A DNA stretch of 64,000 bases, taken from positions 1 to 64,000 of the forward strand of contig CAKTOO010000008.1 in the NCBI GenBank assembly GCA_934590165.1, in the 5' to 3' direction. Positions within the stretch are counted from its first letter, which is position 1, and every line of letters begins with the position of its first letter. This stretch comes from an uncultured Dysosmobacter sp. GTDB lineage: Bacteria; Bacillota; Clostridia; Oscillospirales; Oscillospiraceae. Shown here in pieces: positions 17,481-26,078 of this stretch. The notes beneath the pieces were generated by a model. That model was not told the origin of the DNA. It searched no databases and saw only the letters and a program-made list of their open reading frames with translations. The position numbers were made by a program, and so were the translations under genes.

Positions 17481-18410
17481 ATGGATATTCCTGTTTATCT
17501 CGTTGCCGGCTTTTTGGACGGCGGCAAGACCAACTTCATCAACGGCATCCTGGAGGACGGCTTCGCCCGCCAGGACCGGACGCTGCTCATCTGCTGCGAG
17601 GAGGGCGAGGAGGAGTACAACCCCCGGGCCCTGGACAACGTGACAGTGGTCACCGTGGACGAGGAGTCCAACTTGAAGTGCTCCTGGCTGAAGGAGCTGG
17701 AGAAGAAATACAAGCCCAAGCAAGTGCTCATTGAGTACAACGGCATGTGGCAAATGGAACGCCTTTACAGGGAAGTGCTGCCGGCCAACTGGGTGCTGTA
17801 CCAGATCATGACCTTTGTGGAGGCCTCCACTTTTGACATGTACGCCAAGAACATGGGCCAGCTGATGATGGAAAAGATCACCAACGCCGACATGCTGGTA
17901 TTCAACCGCTGCACACCGGAGCTGCGGGATTCCCTGCGGAAGCGGAACCTGCGGATGGTGAACCGCCGGGCGGACATCTATCTGGAGATGGAGGACGGCA
18001 CCAGCGAAGACTATCTCATCGGCGACGAGTGCCCCTTTGACATGAGCCAGGAGGTCATCGACATTCCCGACGGCGATTTCGGCGTCTGGTATGTGGATGT
18101 CATGGACCACCCGGAGCGTTACGACGGCCACCTGGTCCACATGAAGCTCATCATGTGCCACTCCAAGAAATACCCCGGCATTCACTGCCCCGGCCGCTTC
18201 GCCATGGTGTGCTGCGAAAATGATGTGCAGTTCCTGGGCCTCATCGCCAAAGGTGACCAGCTGGATCAGTATGAAAACCGGGACTGGATCGAGGTCACGG
18301 CCCGCATGGCCGTGGAAAAGCACAAGGCCTACAAGGGCAAAGGACCGGTCATGAACATTCTCTCCATCGCTCCCTGCGAAAAACCCGCCCAGGAGGTCGT
18401 CACCTTCTAA
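17481..18410 (+). CDS. CobW-like GTP-binding protein with YcgQ/DUF1980-like C-terminus
   Basis: 309-residue protein. The N-terminus has the G3E-like loop GFLDGGKTNFI (~10-20) and IEYNGMW in place of the usual Walker B region, but no CxCC metal motif. The C-terminal third (~205-295, with YDGHLVHMKLIMCHSKKYPG and RFAMVCCENDVQFLGLIAKG) resembles the TIGR03943/DUF1980 (YcgQ) domain normally encoded beside a CobW GTPase and a permease; that match is my inference from motif pattern. Partner of the His-rich CobW gene upstream. The pair may form a metal-dependent chaperone complex. Confidence 0.8.
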   Translation: MDIPVYLVAGFLDGGKTNFINGILEDGFARQDRTLLICCEEGEEEYNPRALDNVTVVTVDEESNLKCSWLKELEKKYKPKQVLIEYNGMWQMERLYREVLPANWVLYQIMTFVEASTFDMYAKNMGQLMMEKITNADMLVFNRCTPELRDSLRKRNLRMVNRRADIYLEMEDGTSEDYLIGDECPFDMSQEVIDIPDGDFGVWYVDVMDHPERYDGHLVHMKLIMCHSKKYPGIHCPGRFAMVCCENDVQFLGLIAKGDQLDQYENRDWIEVTARMAVEKHKAYKGKGPVMNILSIAPCEKPAQEVVTF

Positions 18411-18442
18411 CGAAAGTGAATACTTTTTGTTGAATCAAGCAG

Positions 18443-18479
18443 AAAAACTCCCCTCTGTTTTCACGAAGGGGAGTTTTTT
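18443..18479 (+). terminator. Terminator of the CobW pair
   Basis: AAAAACTCCCCT and AGGGGAGTTTTT pair around a ~12-base loop, with a T-run. Confidence 0.88.
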
Positions 18480-18536
18480 ACGGGCTCTCCGGTTTTCGTC
18501 TGCATCTCGGAGAAAGGACGCTGTTTTCGCCCAGCC

Positions 18537-18564
18537 TTGCTTTTTCCCTCAAAATCTATATAAT
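18537..18564 (+). promoter_or_regulatory. SigA-type promoter of the LTA-synthase-like gene
   Basis: TTGCTT (18537-18542), 16-bp spacer, TATAAT (18559-18564), about 35 nt before the TTG start. Confidence 0.75.
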
Positions 18565-18603
18565 AGATGTATTACGGATTTTTGAAAGAGAGGACCTGAC
18601 GGT

Positions 18604-20529
18604 TTGAATACTTCCAAACGCCTTCCGAAATACCGCCTGCCCCTGTGGGCCACGCTGCTGGCCGCCGCGGCTTTGGCGGGCTGCATCACGCTGCTGGCCC
18701 TGTGGTGCCAGCCCAACGCGCTGCGGACCATCGTGGCCAATTTCCGCCGCCAGCCGCTGCTGATCGTGCTGAACTGCCTGCCCATCGGGCTTTTGCTGCT
18801 GGCCGTCACCTGCCTGCTGCGCAACATCTTTTTTGCCGGGGCCCTGGTGAACTTTGCCGTATGCGCATTGTCCATCGCCAACCGCATCAAGCTGGAGGTA
18901 CGGGACGAGCCGGTGTTCCCCCGGGACTTCGCCCTCTTGAAAGAAGTGGGCAGCGCCATGGGCACCTACGACATCCACTTTCCGGTGAAGGTCATCGCCG
19001 TAGTGGTGGCCGCCACGGCGATGCTGGCGGTGCTGGGCGTTTTCCTCCGCTGCCGCCCCTTCCCCATCGCCCGGCTCCGGGGGTGGCTGGGGAGCCTCCT
19101 GGGCGCCGCCGCCAGCTTCAGCGTGCTGACCGCCCTCATTTTGACGGTGTACGCCTCCAACGACCTGTACAATTCCTTCCCGGTCTCCAACGCCTACTAT
19201 ATTCCCTCCGTGTTCAACGAACTGGGCTTCCCCTACTGCTTCTGCCACCAGTTCACCACCTATCCCGTGGACCGGCCGGAGGGCTTCAGCAAAGCCCAGG
19301 CCATAGCATGGGACGACGCCCCCACAGAGGCGGACCAAGGCAAGGATGTCCACCTCATCATGGTGATGAATGAGGCCTTCTCCGACCTAACGGACGACCC
19401 GGTGTTCTCTTATAGGGAAGACCCCCTGCCCAACCTCCATGCCCTGCGTCAGGACGCCCACGCCGTCAGCGGCCATGTGGTGGTGCCCGGCTTTGCCGGC
19501 GGCACCGCCAACACGGAATTTGACGTGCTGACAGGTATGCAGACCAACGCCCTCTCCGCCGCCACCACCTCCTCCTTCCGGGTGGTGAACCGGAACCTGG
19601 ACAGTGTGCTGCGGCTGTTCGGAGAGGACGGCTACCACACCTCCTTCTTCCACCCCGGCGACGACTGGTTCTACAACCGGGAGAATGTGTACCGCTGGCT
19701 GGGGGCTGAGGAGACTGTGTTCGCCGACCAGATGGAAAATCTGGAATACAAGGGCCGCTGGGTGACGGATGATTACATGGCAGCCTTCATCGAGGAAAAA
19801 TTCGAGGAGGCCGTGTCCCAGGGGCAGCTTCTGTGCAATTACACCACCACCATCCAAAACCATATGTCCTACACCCCCGACAAGTACGGCGAGGGCTATG
19901 TGTACCCGGAGGTGGAGACCACCGCCGACCTTTCCGACGCGGTAGACACCTTGCTGAAGGTCTATATTGAGGGTGCCCGGGACGCCGACGCCATGCTGGG
20001 CCGTCTGGTGGACTACTTCTCCGCCACGGAGGAACCGGTGGTGCTGGCTTTCTGGGGCGACCATCTGCCTTATCTGGGCGACAACCTGCTAGGCTACCGG
20101 GAGCTGGGCTCCGAGGTGGCCGTGCAGGAGGAGGACCGGGAAAACGTCCTTTGCTCCTACGAGACCCCCTACGTCATCTGGGCCAATGACGCCGCAGCGG
20201 AGCTTCTGGATTGGGAATCCGCTGTGGCAGCCCTGGACCTGCCGGAGGACGGCTGCCTCTCCGCCAGCTTTCTGGGAGCCGCCTTGGTGGAACTGACTGG
20301 GCGGGAAAATGAGAGCGCCTGGTTCCGCTTTTTGAACGACCTCAGGCGGGTGGTGCCGGTGGTGCAGAAAAAGACGTATGTGACCATGGACGGCACCTGC
20401 ATCCCTGACCGGGAGCTGGACCAGTGGGCCCCAGCGGACGGCGCCAGCGGCCGCGACATCCGCCAGCTCATCCAGAAATGGCGCCAGTGGAGCTTTTACA
20501 AGCTGCGGTATAAGGAAATCGACGGATGA
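18604..20529 (+). CDS. LTA synthase family protein (membrane-anchored sulfatase-fold phosphoglycerol transferase)
   Basis: 641-residue membrane enzyme. About five hydrophobic helices occupy residues ~15-190, then an extracellular sulfatase-like domain runs from ~235 to ~560. Catalytic and metal motifs are visible: MNEAF, GGTANTEF with the presumed nucleophile T301, FFHPGDDWFYNRENVYRWLG, and FWGDHLP. Members polymerise polyglycerol-phosphate on lipid anchors (lipoteichoic acid) or modify surface glycans. The start is a TTG at 18604 after GAGAGGA; no ATG lies near. The stop overlaps the next gene by 4 bp, indicating coupled translation. Confidence 0.9.
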   Translation: MNTSKRLPKYRLPLWATLLAAAALAGCITLLALWCQPNALRTIVANFRRQPLLIVLNCLPIGLLLLAVTCLLRNIFFAGALVNFAVCALSIANRIKLEVRDEPVFPRDFALLKEVGSAMGTYDIHFPVKVIAVVVAATAMLAVLGVFLRCRPFPIARLRGWLGSLLGAAASFSVLTALILTVYASNDLYNSFPVSNAYYIPSVFNELGFPYCFCHQFTTYPVDRPEGFSKAQAIAWDDAPTEADQGKDVHLIMVMNEAFSDLTDDPVFSYREDPLPNLHALRQDAHAVSGHVVVPGFAGGTANTEFDVLTGMQTNALSAATTSSFRVVNRNLDSVLRLFGEDGYHTSFFHPGDDWFYNRENVYRWLGAEETVFADQMENLEYKGRWVTDDYMAAFIEEKFEEAVSQGQLLCNYTTTIQNHMSYTPDKYGEGYVYPEVETTADLSDAVDTLLKVYIEGARDADAMLGRLVDYFSATEEPVVLAFWGDHLPYLGDNLLGYRELGSEVAVQEEDRENVLCSYETPYVIWANDAAAELLDWESAVAALDLPEDGCLSASFLGAALVELTGRENESAWFRFLNDLRRVVPVVQKKTYVTMDGTCIPDRELDQWAPADGASGRDIRQLIQKWRQWSFYKLRYKEIDG

Positions 20530-21053
20530 GAGAGCAGAACCGAAAGATCGCCCTATGCGGCGTGCTGTGCGGTCTGGCAGTGGTGGTTTTGCTGCTGGGC
20601 GGGCTTTTCTCCCTGGCCGTCTACTGCGCGCCGCTGCTGGCCATGGCGGCGCTGCTGCCTGTGCTGGAGGAATACGGCCCCGGCAGCGCCGGAGCGGCCT
20701 ACGGCGCCGTGGCCATTCTGGCGCTGCTGTTGGTGCCGGACCGGGAAACGGCGCTGGTGTATGTGTTTTTCGGCTGGTATCCCATCCTGCGCCCTCGCAT
20801 CGCCGCTCTGCCCTCCCTGCCGGTGCGGCTGGTGTGCCGCCTGGGCGTGTGCGGGCTTTCCATGTTTTTTCTGTACGGTGTGACCATCCGCCTGCTGGGC
20901 CTGACCGCTGTGACGGAGGAATTGGGCGGCGGTTGGCTCACCGCGGCGCCGGCGGTGATGGGCTGCGCGGTGTTTTTGCTGCTGGACCTGGCCCTGGGAC
21001 GGCTGACGGTCCTGTGGCGCCGGAAGCTGCGCAGGCGCTTTTTCCGTAAATGA
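20526..21053 (+). CDS. Multi-pass membrane protein of unknown function
   Basis: 175 residues, mostly hydrophobic, with five or six predicted membrane helices and a basic C-terminal tail (RRKLRRRFFRK). The helix pattern and the conserved-looking FFGWYPILRPRI segment recall small ECF-transporter S-component-like proteins of Clostridia, but I cannot assign a family. It starts by a 4-bp overlap (ATGA) with the LTA-synthase-like gene and ends at a terminator, so it is probably a dedicated partner or co-expressed membrane protein. Confidence 0.75.
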   Translation: MREQNRKIALCGVLCGLAVVVLLLGGLFSLAVYCAPLLAMAALLPVLEEYGPGSAGAAYGAVAILALLLVPDRETALVYVFFGWYPILRPRIAALPSLPVRLVCRLGVCGLSMFFLYGVTIRLLGLTAVTEELGGGWLTAAPAVMGCAVFLLLDLALGRLTVLWRRKLRRRFFRK

Positions 21054-21056
21054 CGC

Positions 21057-21090
21057 AAAAAAGACTTCCCCTCCCGGGGAAGTCTTTTTT
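21057..21090. terminator. Bidirectional terminator
   Basis: AAAAAAGACTTCCCC-TCCC-GGGGAAGTCTTTTTT serves both the plus-strand membrane gene and the minus-strand HD-GYP gene. Confidence 0.93.
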
Positions 21091-21094
21091 CTAT

Positions 21095-23647
21095 TCATTT
21101 ATGCCGTGCCGCCGCCTGGGGAGACAGAGGAATGCTGCGGCTGCGGATGAGCCGGACAAACACCGGCGTCAGCTGGGGGTCCAGCTGCTTCCCCGCCTGC
21201 TTGTCCATCTCCTCCAGGGCAAATTCCAGAGGCAGGCCCTTCCGGTAGGGACGGTCCGTGGTCATGGCGTCAAACACGTCCGCGATGGCCAGGCACCGGG
21301 CGGAGACAGGGATCTCCTCCCCGGCGATACCCCGGGGATAGCCCTTGCCGTCCCACCGCTCGTGGTGGCCCAGCACCGCCGGGATCAGATAGTCCATCTC
21401 CGGCAGATGGCGGATCATTTCAATAGAGTTGTTCACGTGGTCCTTCATGATCCGGTATTCCTCATCCGCCAGCTGGCCGGTCTTGTTGAGGATGTTCTCC
21501 GGAATGGAGATCTTGCCGATATCATGGAGCAGTCCCGCCGCGTAGATGGTGCGGACCTGGTCGTCGTTGAGTCCGGCGGCCACGGCCAGGGTGGCGGCGT
21601 AGCGGGCCACGTTTTTGCTGTGGGCGTACGTGTAATGGTCCTTGGCGTCAATGGCTGCCGTCAGGGCCGAGATCATGGACAGGGCCGTGCGGTACTCGCC
21701 GTCGCCCCGCTCGATGCGGTCCACAATGGCATCCGTCCGCTCCGCCAGATGCTGAGGCACCAAATCGGAGGCCCCCCGGAAAATGACGATCTGGTCCTTG
21801 CCGCCCTGCTTGGCGTTATACACCGCCAGGTCCGCGTTGTCCATGAGCTCCTTGGCGCTGGATGCCGCGTAGGGCGCGGAGCAGATGCCCACGCTGACAG
21901 ACAGGGGCTTGAGGCGCCGGCGCTCCGGTTGCTGGTTGATCTCCCCCACCCGGTTCCTGATCTCCCGGGCCATTTTTCTGGCCCGCTGGGTGTCCTGGAA
22001 GGGCAGCAGCACGGCAAACACCTTGCCGCTGGTGCGGAACACGGTGCCGCTCTCTCCCACGCAGCGGGTGATGGTCTCGCCGATGAGGCACAGGGCCGTG
22101 TCGCCCTCTCCCACACCGTAGAGCTGGTTATAGAGCTTGAAGTCGTCCACGTCGACGTACATCAGCGTCAGACACTCCCGGCCGCAGGCGCGGAACTGCT
22201 CCTCCATCTGTTCCACGAAGAAGCGGTAATTGTACACGCCGGTCAGGGGGTCGATGCGGGCCTCCCGGAACATTTTTTCGTACAGGGCGGCGTTTTTCAT
22301 GGCAATGGACGCAATGGAGCAGACCGTCTCCAAAAAGCCGATCTCCACGGCGCTGAAGCTCCGGCCACGCTCCTTGGCGGACAGCAGGACCAAGCCTACG
22401 ATCTCCCGGCCGTCCCGCATGGCCGCCACGCAGTCGATGTTCAGGCGGCGGAACAGCTCCTTTTCCGCCTCCCACACGGAGAGGTAGCGGGGACTGTTCT
22501 GGAACTCGCCCACGATCAGATAGGCCTCCTGTTCTTTCAGGTAAGCAATCTGAGGGCTGTCCTTGGAGATGGAGAAAGACAGCGTCGCCAGGGGGCTGGA
22601 GCAGTATTTTGCCTGATACCTGTCCCCATCCAGCAGGCAGATGTAAATCTGCTCCGTGGAGATCTCCCGGAAGATGATGTTCCCCAGCTTCTCCATAATA
22701 TCCGCTGTGCTCAGGGACTGGGAGACCTCGGCGGAGAAGTTTTTCACCAGGCGGTTCTGCTGCTCCTCACGGGTGAACATGGCCTCCAGCAGGCGGCGCA
22801 TCAGAAGATAGGCGATACCCAGCAAGGCCGCGAAGGTCACCGCCACCATGGTGGTGGCCAGTTCCTCCCCAAGTCCCAGGGTCTCCTCGGCAAAGGCCTG
22901 CATGGGGCTGATGAAGTTGGCGGTGGCGACGATGCAGATCACTGCCAGCACCACCGTCAGCAGCGTCCGGGACACCACCAGGGTCAGCCGGAACATCCGC
23001 CGCTTATACAAGGCGTACATCAAAAGCACCGCGAACACGATGCCGGACAGCGCGTCAAAGGGGAAGGTGTTGCCCGGCAGGCCCACCTGCAGCAGATTGC
23101 CCGCCAGCATCACGATGCCGCCGGTAATGATGACCTGGATGCCGGGGGAATGGGTCCCCTGTTCCCTAACCACCTGGGTCAGCAGCACCGCTGTGGCACC
23201 GATGATGGCCACGAACACCAGGCAGGGAATGACGATATGCCAGTTCAGCCCGTAGGTGAATACCACGGCGCCGTTTTCTTTCACCACCGGCGTGGGCGGC
23301 GCCAGGTAAAAGCCGCTGATGGTCCCCGGCATGATGGCCAAGGTCAGCACTGTGAACACCAACAGCAGGAAGCGGCCCTTCCGCCTGGCAAAGGTATGCA
23401 CGAACAGGTAAAACAGCAGTTCCATGCTGAACAGGGCCACCAGAGATACCGCGTACCAGAACCGCAGTCCCGGCCACATCTGGATGCGCATGAGGCTGGA
23501 ACCGCCGGACCAGAGGATGCAGTCCAGCAGCACCGCCATGAACGCCAAGATCTCCGGCGTCTTTTTCGTGGCCAGGAAGGTGACGAACATCAATGAAAAG
23601 CAGCACAGGGCCGTCACATTGATGTACAGGAAAGGAACATTAGTCAC
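21095..23647 (-). CDS. Membrane HD-GYP phosphodiesterase with GAF and degenerate GGDEF domains
   Basis: 850-residue signalling protein. The N-terminal ~250 residues have seven or eight hydrophobic helices (histidine-kinase-type 7TM sensor). A GAF-like domain (~290-445) and a GGDEF-fold domain (~455-610, RIDPLTGVYNYRFF and DVDDFKLYN) follow, but the GGDEF signature itself reads SGKVF, so cyclase activity is unlikely. The C-terminal HD-GYP domain (~660-840) is intact: HDIGK and HHERWDGKGYP. It should hydrolyse c-di-GMP in response to a membrane signal. The GTG at 23647 overlaps the upstream stop (GTGA) with GGGGAGG upstream. Confidence 0.92.
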   Translation of the reverse strand: MTNVPFLYINVTALCCFSLMFVTFLATKKTPEILAFMAVLLDCILWSGGSSLMRIQMWPGLRFWYAVSLVALFSMELLFYLFVHTFARRKGRFLLLVFTVLTLAIMPGTISGFYLAPPTPVVKENGAVVFTYGLNWHIVIPCLVFVAIIGATAVLLTQVVREQGTHSPGIQVIITGGIVMLAGNLLQVGLPGNTFPFDALSGIVFAVLLMYALYKRRMFRLTLVVSRTLLTVVLAVICIVATANFISPMQAFAEETLGLGEELATTMVAVTFAALLGIAYLLMRRLLEAMFTREEQQNRLVKNFSAEVSQSLSTADIMEKLGNIIFREISTEQIYICLLDGDRYQAKYCSSPLATLSFSISKDSPQIAYLKEQEAYLIVGEFQNSPRYLSVWEAEKELFRRLNIDCVAAMRDGREIVGLVLLSAKERGRSFSAVEIGFLETVCSIASIAMKNAALYEKMFREARIDPLTGVYNYRFFVEQMEEQFRACGRECLTLMYVDVDDFKLYNQLYGVGEGDTALCLIGETITRCVGESGTVFRTSGKVFAVLLPFQDTQRARKMAREIRNRVGEINQQPERRRLKPLSVSVGICSAPYAASSAKELMDNADLAVYNAKQGGKDQIVIFRGASDLVPQHLAERTDAIVDRIERGDGEYRTALSMISALTAAIDAKDHYTYAHSKNVARYAATLAVAAGLNDDQVRTIYAAGLLHDIGKISIPENILNKTGQLADEEYRIMKDHVNNSIEMIRHLPEMDYLIPAVLGHHERWDGKGYPRGIAGEEIPVSARCLAIADVFDAMTTDRPYRKGLPLEFALEEMDKQAGKQLDPQLTPVFVRLIRSRSIPLSPQAAARHK

Positions 23648-25242
23648 AGCCTCGGCCTCCCCTCTGCGTCGGCCTGCTGGCGCAGCAAGCCGCACACATC
23701 CAGCATACCCGGATTGATGCGGGGGAGGCGGGTTCCGATCCGGGCCTCATAGGCCGCGATGGTGCCGTATTTCAAAATGGTGATCTGCAAAGGCTCCATG
23801 TTCAAAAGCTTTTTCAAATCGCCATAGTCACTGTCAAAATACTTGAAATACAGGCTCAGATGCTCCGTCAGCACGGAGCGGGTCACCACCTCGCTGGCCT
23901 GGGCGTCCGGCTGGATCTCCAGGTACATATGGAGGAAGGGGTCGTCATTCTGGTTGAATTCTTTTTTGAGTATCCAGTCTCCCAGCTCCAAGCGGCTGAG
24001 GCGGATGACCTCCTGCATGGAGGAGGCGGTGATGCGGGTAAAACCGGCGATGTCGATGACATCCGGCACCCGGTCCACAAAGGTCAGCCGGGGCAGCTGC
24101 CCGCCGCCGGCGGAAAGACAGTGATACATATCCCCGATGCGGTAGCGCATGAAGGCGCCGCCGTGGAGAATGGAGAGCACCAGCTCATAGGTCTCGCCCG
24201 CCTGGATCTCATCCATGAGGCAGGTGCGGGGCTGGTAGGCGGGGTCCTTCAGATTCCGCCGCATCTCCTCCTCGGGGATAAATTCGTAAAAGCAGGCGTC
24301 CGGGAAGAACACCATACCGTTGTGCTCCCAGTTCTCCGCGCCGATGCAGGTGGACTCCGTGCCGGCGGCCAGCTCCACAGGCATGATGCCCCAGGCCTTC
24401 GTCAGCCGGTCCTTGTAGCATTTGGCATCGGTACCGGCAAAGAAAAACGCCTTCAGCCGGAATACATCACCGGGGGTGATAGAGCGGCTGTCCCGGCGGC
24501 TGATGTACTTGCCCCGGAGGTATCGCAGGGCGTTGCCCGGGGAGATCGCGTGCTTTCCGCCGCCTCCGCCGCTGCTCTTGCCGAAGCTCTCTGTAATGTA
24601 ATTGGCCACGCTGCCAATGCCGAAGAAAAAGTCCACGCCGCCGCTGAGGGCCATGGAAAAGCCCTTTTTGATCCGCTGGCTGAAGCTCAGGTCCGAGTTG
24701 GCGTTGGCGTCCGGCAGCCAGGTAAAGGCGATATCCTCGTCAAAAAGGGAGGGCATGAGGCCGGTCATATAGGGCAGGGGCGCGCCGCCGTACAGGATGC
24801 GGTCCCCCTTCTTCACATCGAAATCCCCCTTCCGCCGGGCCGTGGCCATCATCATGACGGCCAGCAGGTTGTGGCGGTAGGTATCCAGCATACTGCGGGT
24901 ATAGGGTGCCAGTTTGATGGGCCGCAGGCCGCCCTCCCAGGTGGTCTGGATCCAAATGGCGGGCTCGCCGCACAGCATCTCCGTCCGCTTGGCCAGCAGC
25001 ACATCCGCATAGTCTGCGTAGCTGGTCAGTGGCAGCATGGCACGCAGCTCGTCGATGGTGCGGGGGTGATTGCCCCGCAGCAGCTGGCGGCCCAGGCCGC
25101 TCTTGCTCCACATCTGGAGCTGCTCCTCCATCAAACGCCGCTGGGTATACATGTAATCGTCGAGGCTCATGTCCAGAAATCCGCAGTATTCCTGCCACAG
25201 CTGCTCGCGGCTGTACTTTTTCAGCTTATCCTCAAAACGCAT
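23644..25242 (-). CDS. GH3-family adenylate-forming enzyme
   Basis: 532-residue protein resembling the GH3 acyl-acid-amido synthetase superfamily (PF03321), the plant hormone-conjugating fold also found in bacteria. Visible blocks include LPLTSYADYADVL, WIQTTWEGGLRPIKL (phosphate-binding T/S-rich region), AGTESTCIGAENW and AFMRYRIGDMYHC. It is expected to activate a carboxylic acid with ATP; the acid and acceptor are unknown. I chose the ATG at 25242 with GAGGAGG 9 nt upstream. It is the middle gene of a three-gene minus-strand operon, overlapping the HD-GYP start by 4 bp and 13 bp after the methyltransferase-like gene. Confidence 0.85.
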   Translation of the reverse strand: MRFEDKLKKYSREQLWQEYCGFLDMSLDDYMYTQRRLMEEQLQMWSKSGLGRQLLRGNHPRTIDELRAMLPLTSYADYADVLLAKRTEMLCGEPAIWIQTTWEGGLRPIKLAPYTRSMLDTYRHNLLAVMMMATARRKGDFDVKKGDRILYGGAPLPYMTGLMPSLFDEDIAFTWLPDANANSDLSFSQRIKKGFSMALSGGVDFFFGIGSVANYITESFGKSSGGGGGKHAISPGNALRYLRGKYISRRDSRSITPGDVFRLKAFFFAGTDAKCYKDRLTKAWGIMPVELAAGTESTCIGAENWEHNGMVFFPDACFYEFIPEEEMRRNLKDPAYQPRTCLMDEIQAGETYELVLSILHGGAFMRYRIGDMYHCLSAGGGQLPRLTFVDRVPDVIDIAGFTRITASSMQEVIRLSRLELGDWILKKEFNQNDDPFLHMYLEIQPDAQASEVVTRSVLTEHLSLYFKYFDSDYGDLKKLLNMEPLQITILKYGTIAAYEARIGTRLPRINPGMLDVCGLLRQQADAEGRPRL

Positions 25243-25255
25243 GAGCCCCGCCTCC

Positions 25256-25801
25256 TCAAATGGTTTCCCGGCAAGCCCGGATGCTGCGCCGGTTGGGCAG
25301 CAGGAAGGGCGTGGCCGCCTGATAGGCGCCGTACCCTTCCAACCGGGCCGGGAACACACACCGGTCCTCAAAAATCACCAGCAGCACATTCAGTCCGCTG
25401 TACAGCGCCGCCTCCCAAAGCGGCACACCCGCAGCCGCCCACAGGCAGCCGTACAATCCCGCGAACCACAGCACACCGGGGTGGCGGCACAGGGCATACA
25501 CCCCCGTGGTGCAGGCGGGCCGTTTTTCCCCCGGGCGGGCATAGGACGCCTCCACCGGCAGAGCGAAAAACAGCGTATAGACCAGCAGCGCCAAAAACGC
25601 CGCTCCCAGTGCGAAAAGCAGGCCCCGCAGCCACCCGGAAACAAGGGGGCTCCCCCGCCGGGCCTCCAGGACCGTTCCAACGGCCAGCAGCACGGCGCCC
25701 GCGGGGAAACAGAGCTTCAATGCCTGCCGGGAAAGCCGCCAGTCGTTATAATCACTGATAAAAAACAAGACAAAGGCCGCCAGGCCAAGCCAACATCCCA
25801 T
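25256..25801 (-). CDS. Isoprenylcysteine-methyltransferase-like membrane protein
   Basis: 181-residue membrane protein with four or five hydrophobic helices. The C-terminal half carries the ICMT/PEMT-like pattern GVYALCRHPG (near residue 107) and a downstream FEDRCVFPARLEGYGAYQA block, which in the family bind S-adenosylmethionine near the membrane. The substrate is unknown. The ATG at 25801 follows GGAGGACAGG; a GTG at 25837 is an alternative start. It is the first gene of the operon with the GH3-like and HD-GYP genes. Confidence 0.78.
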   Translation of the reverse strand: MGCWLGLAAFVLFFISDYNDWRLSRQALKLCFPAGAVLLAVGTVLEARRGSPLVSGWLRGLLFALGAAFLALLVYTLFFALPVEASYARPGEKRPACTTGVYALCRHPGVLWFAGLYGCLWAAAGVPLWEAALYSGLNVLLVIFEDRCVFPARLEGYGAYQAATPFLLPNRRSIRACRETI

Positions 25802-25865
25802 GGTGCCTGTCCTCCAGAAAAACGGTCTTTTCCACACATTCCGATTATGTAGACCATTTTATCTT

Positions 25866-25894
25866 ATTATACAGTCTCTCCTGTGTAAATTCAA
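25866..25894 (-). promoter_or_regulatory. SigA-type promoter of the methyltransferase-GH3-HD-GYP operon
   Basis: Minus strand TTGAAT (25894-25889), 17-bp spacer, TATAAT (25871-25866). It lies in an AT-rich gap (25802-26044) with no other feature. Confidence 0.82.
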
Positions 25895-26044
25895 CAAATT
25901 TCCTGTCTCCATTTTCCACAAATCGGTTTCTGATTTTTTACAACAGGCCCGCCTTTTTTGTAACCAGTCATGGTTTTTGCCGGTTTTTCTGTATTTTCTT
26001 TTGAATTAGGTAATATATGGGTCACTGATCCGCCGCCTGCCGTC

Positions 26045-26078
26045 AAAAAAGCGCGGGCTCCAAAGCCCGCGCTTTTTT
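26045..26078 (-). terminator. Terminator of uvrC
   Basis: GCGCGGGCT and AGCCCGCGC stem flanked by A6 and T6. The uvrC TAA lies inside the stem's A/T flank. Confidence 0.9.
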
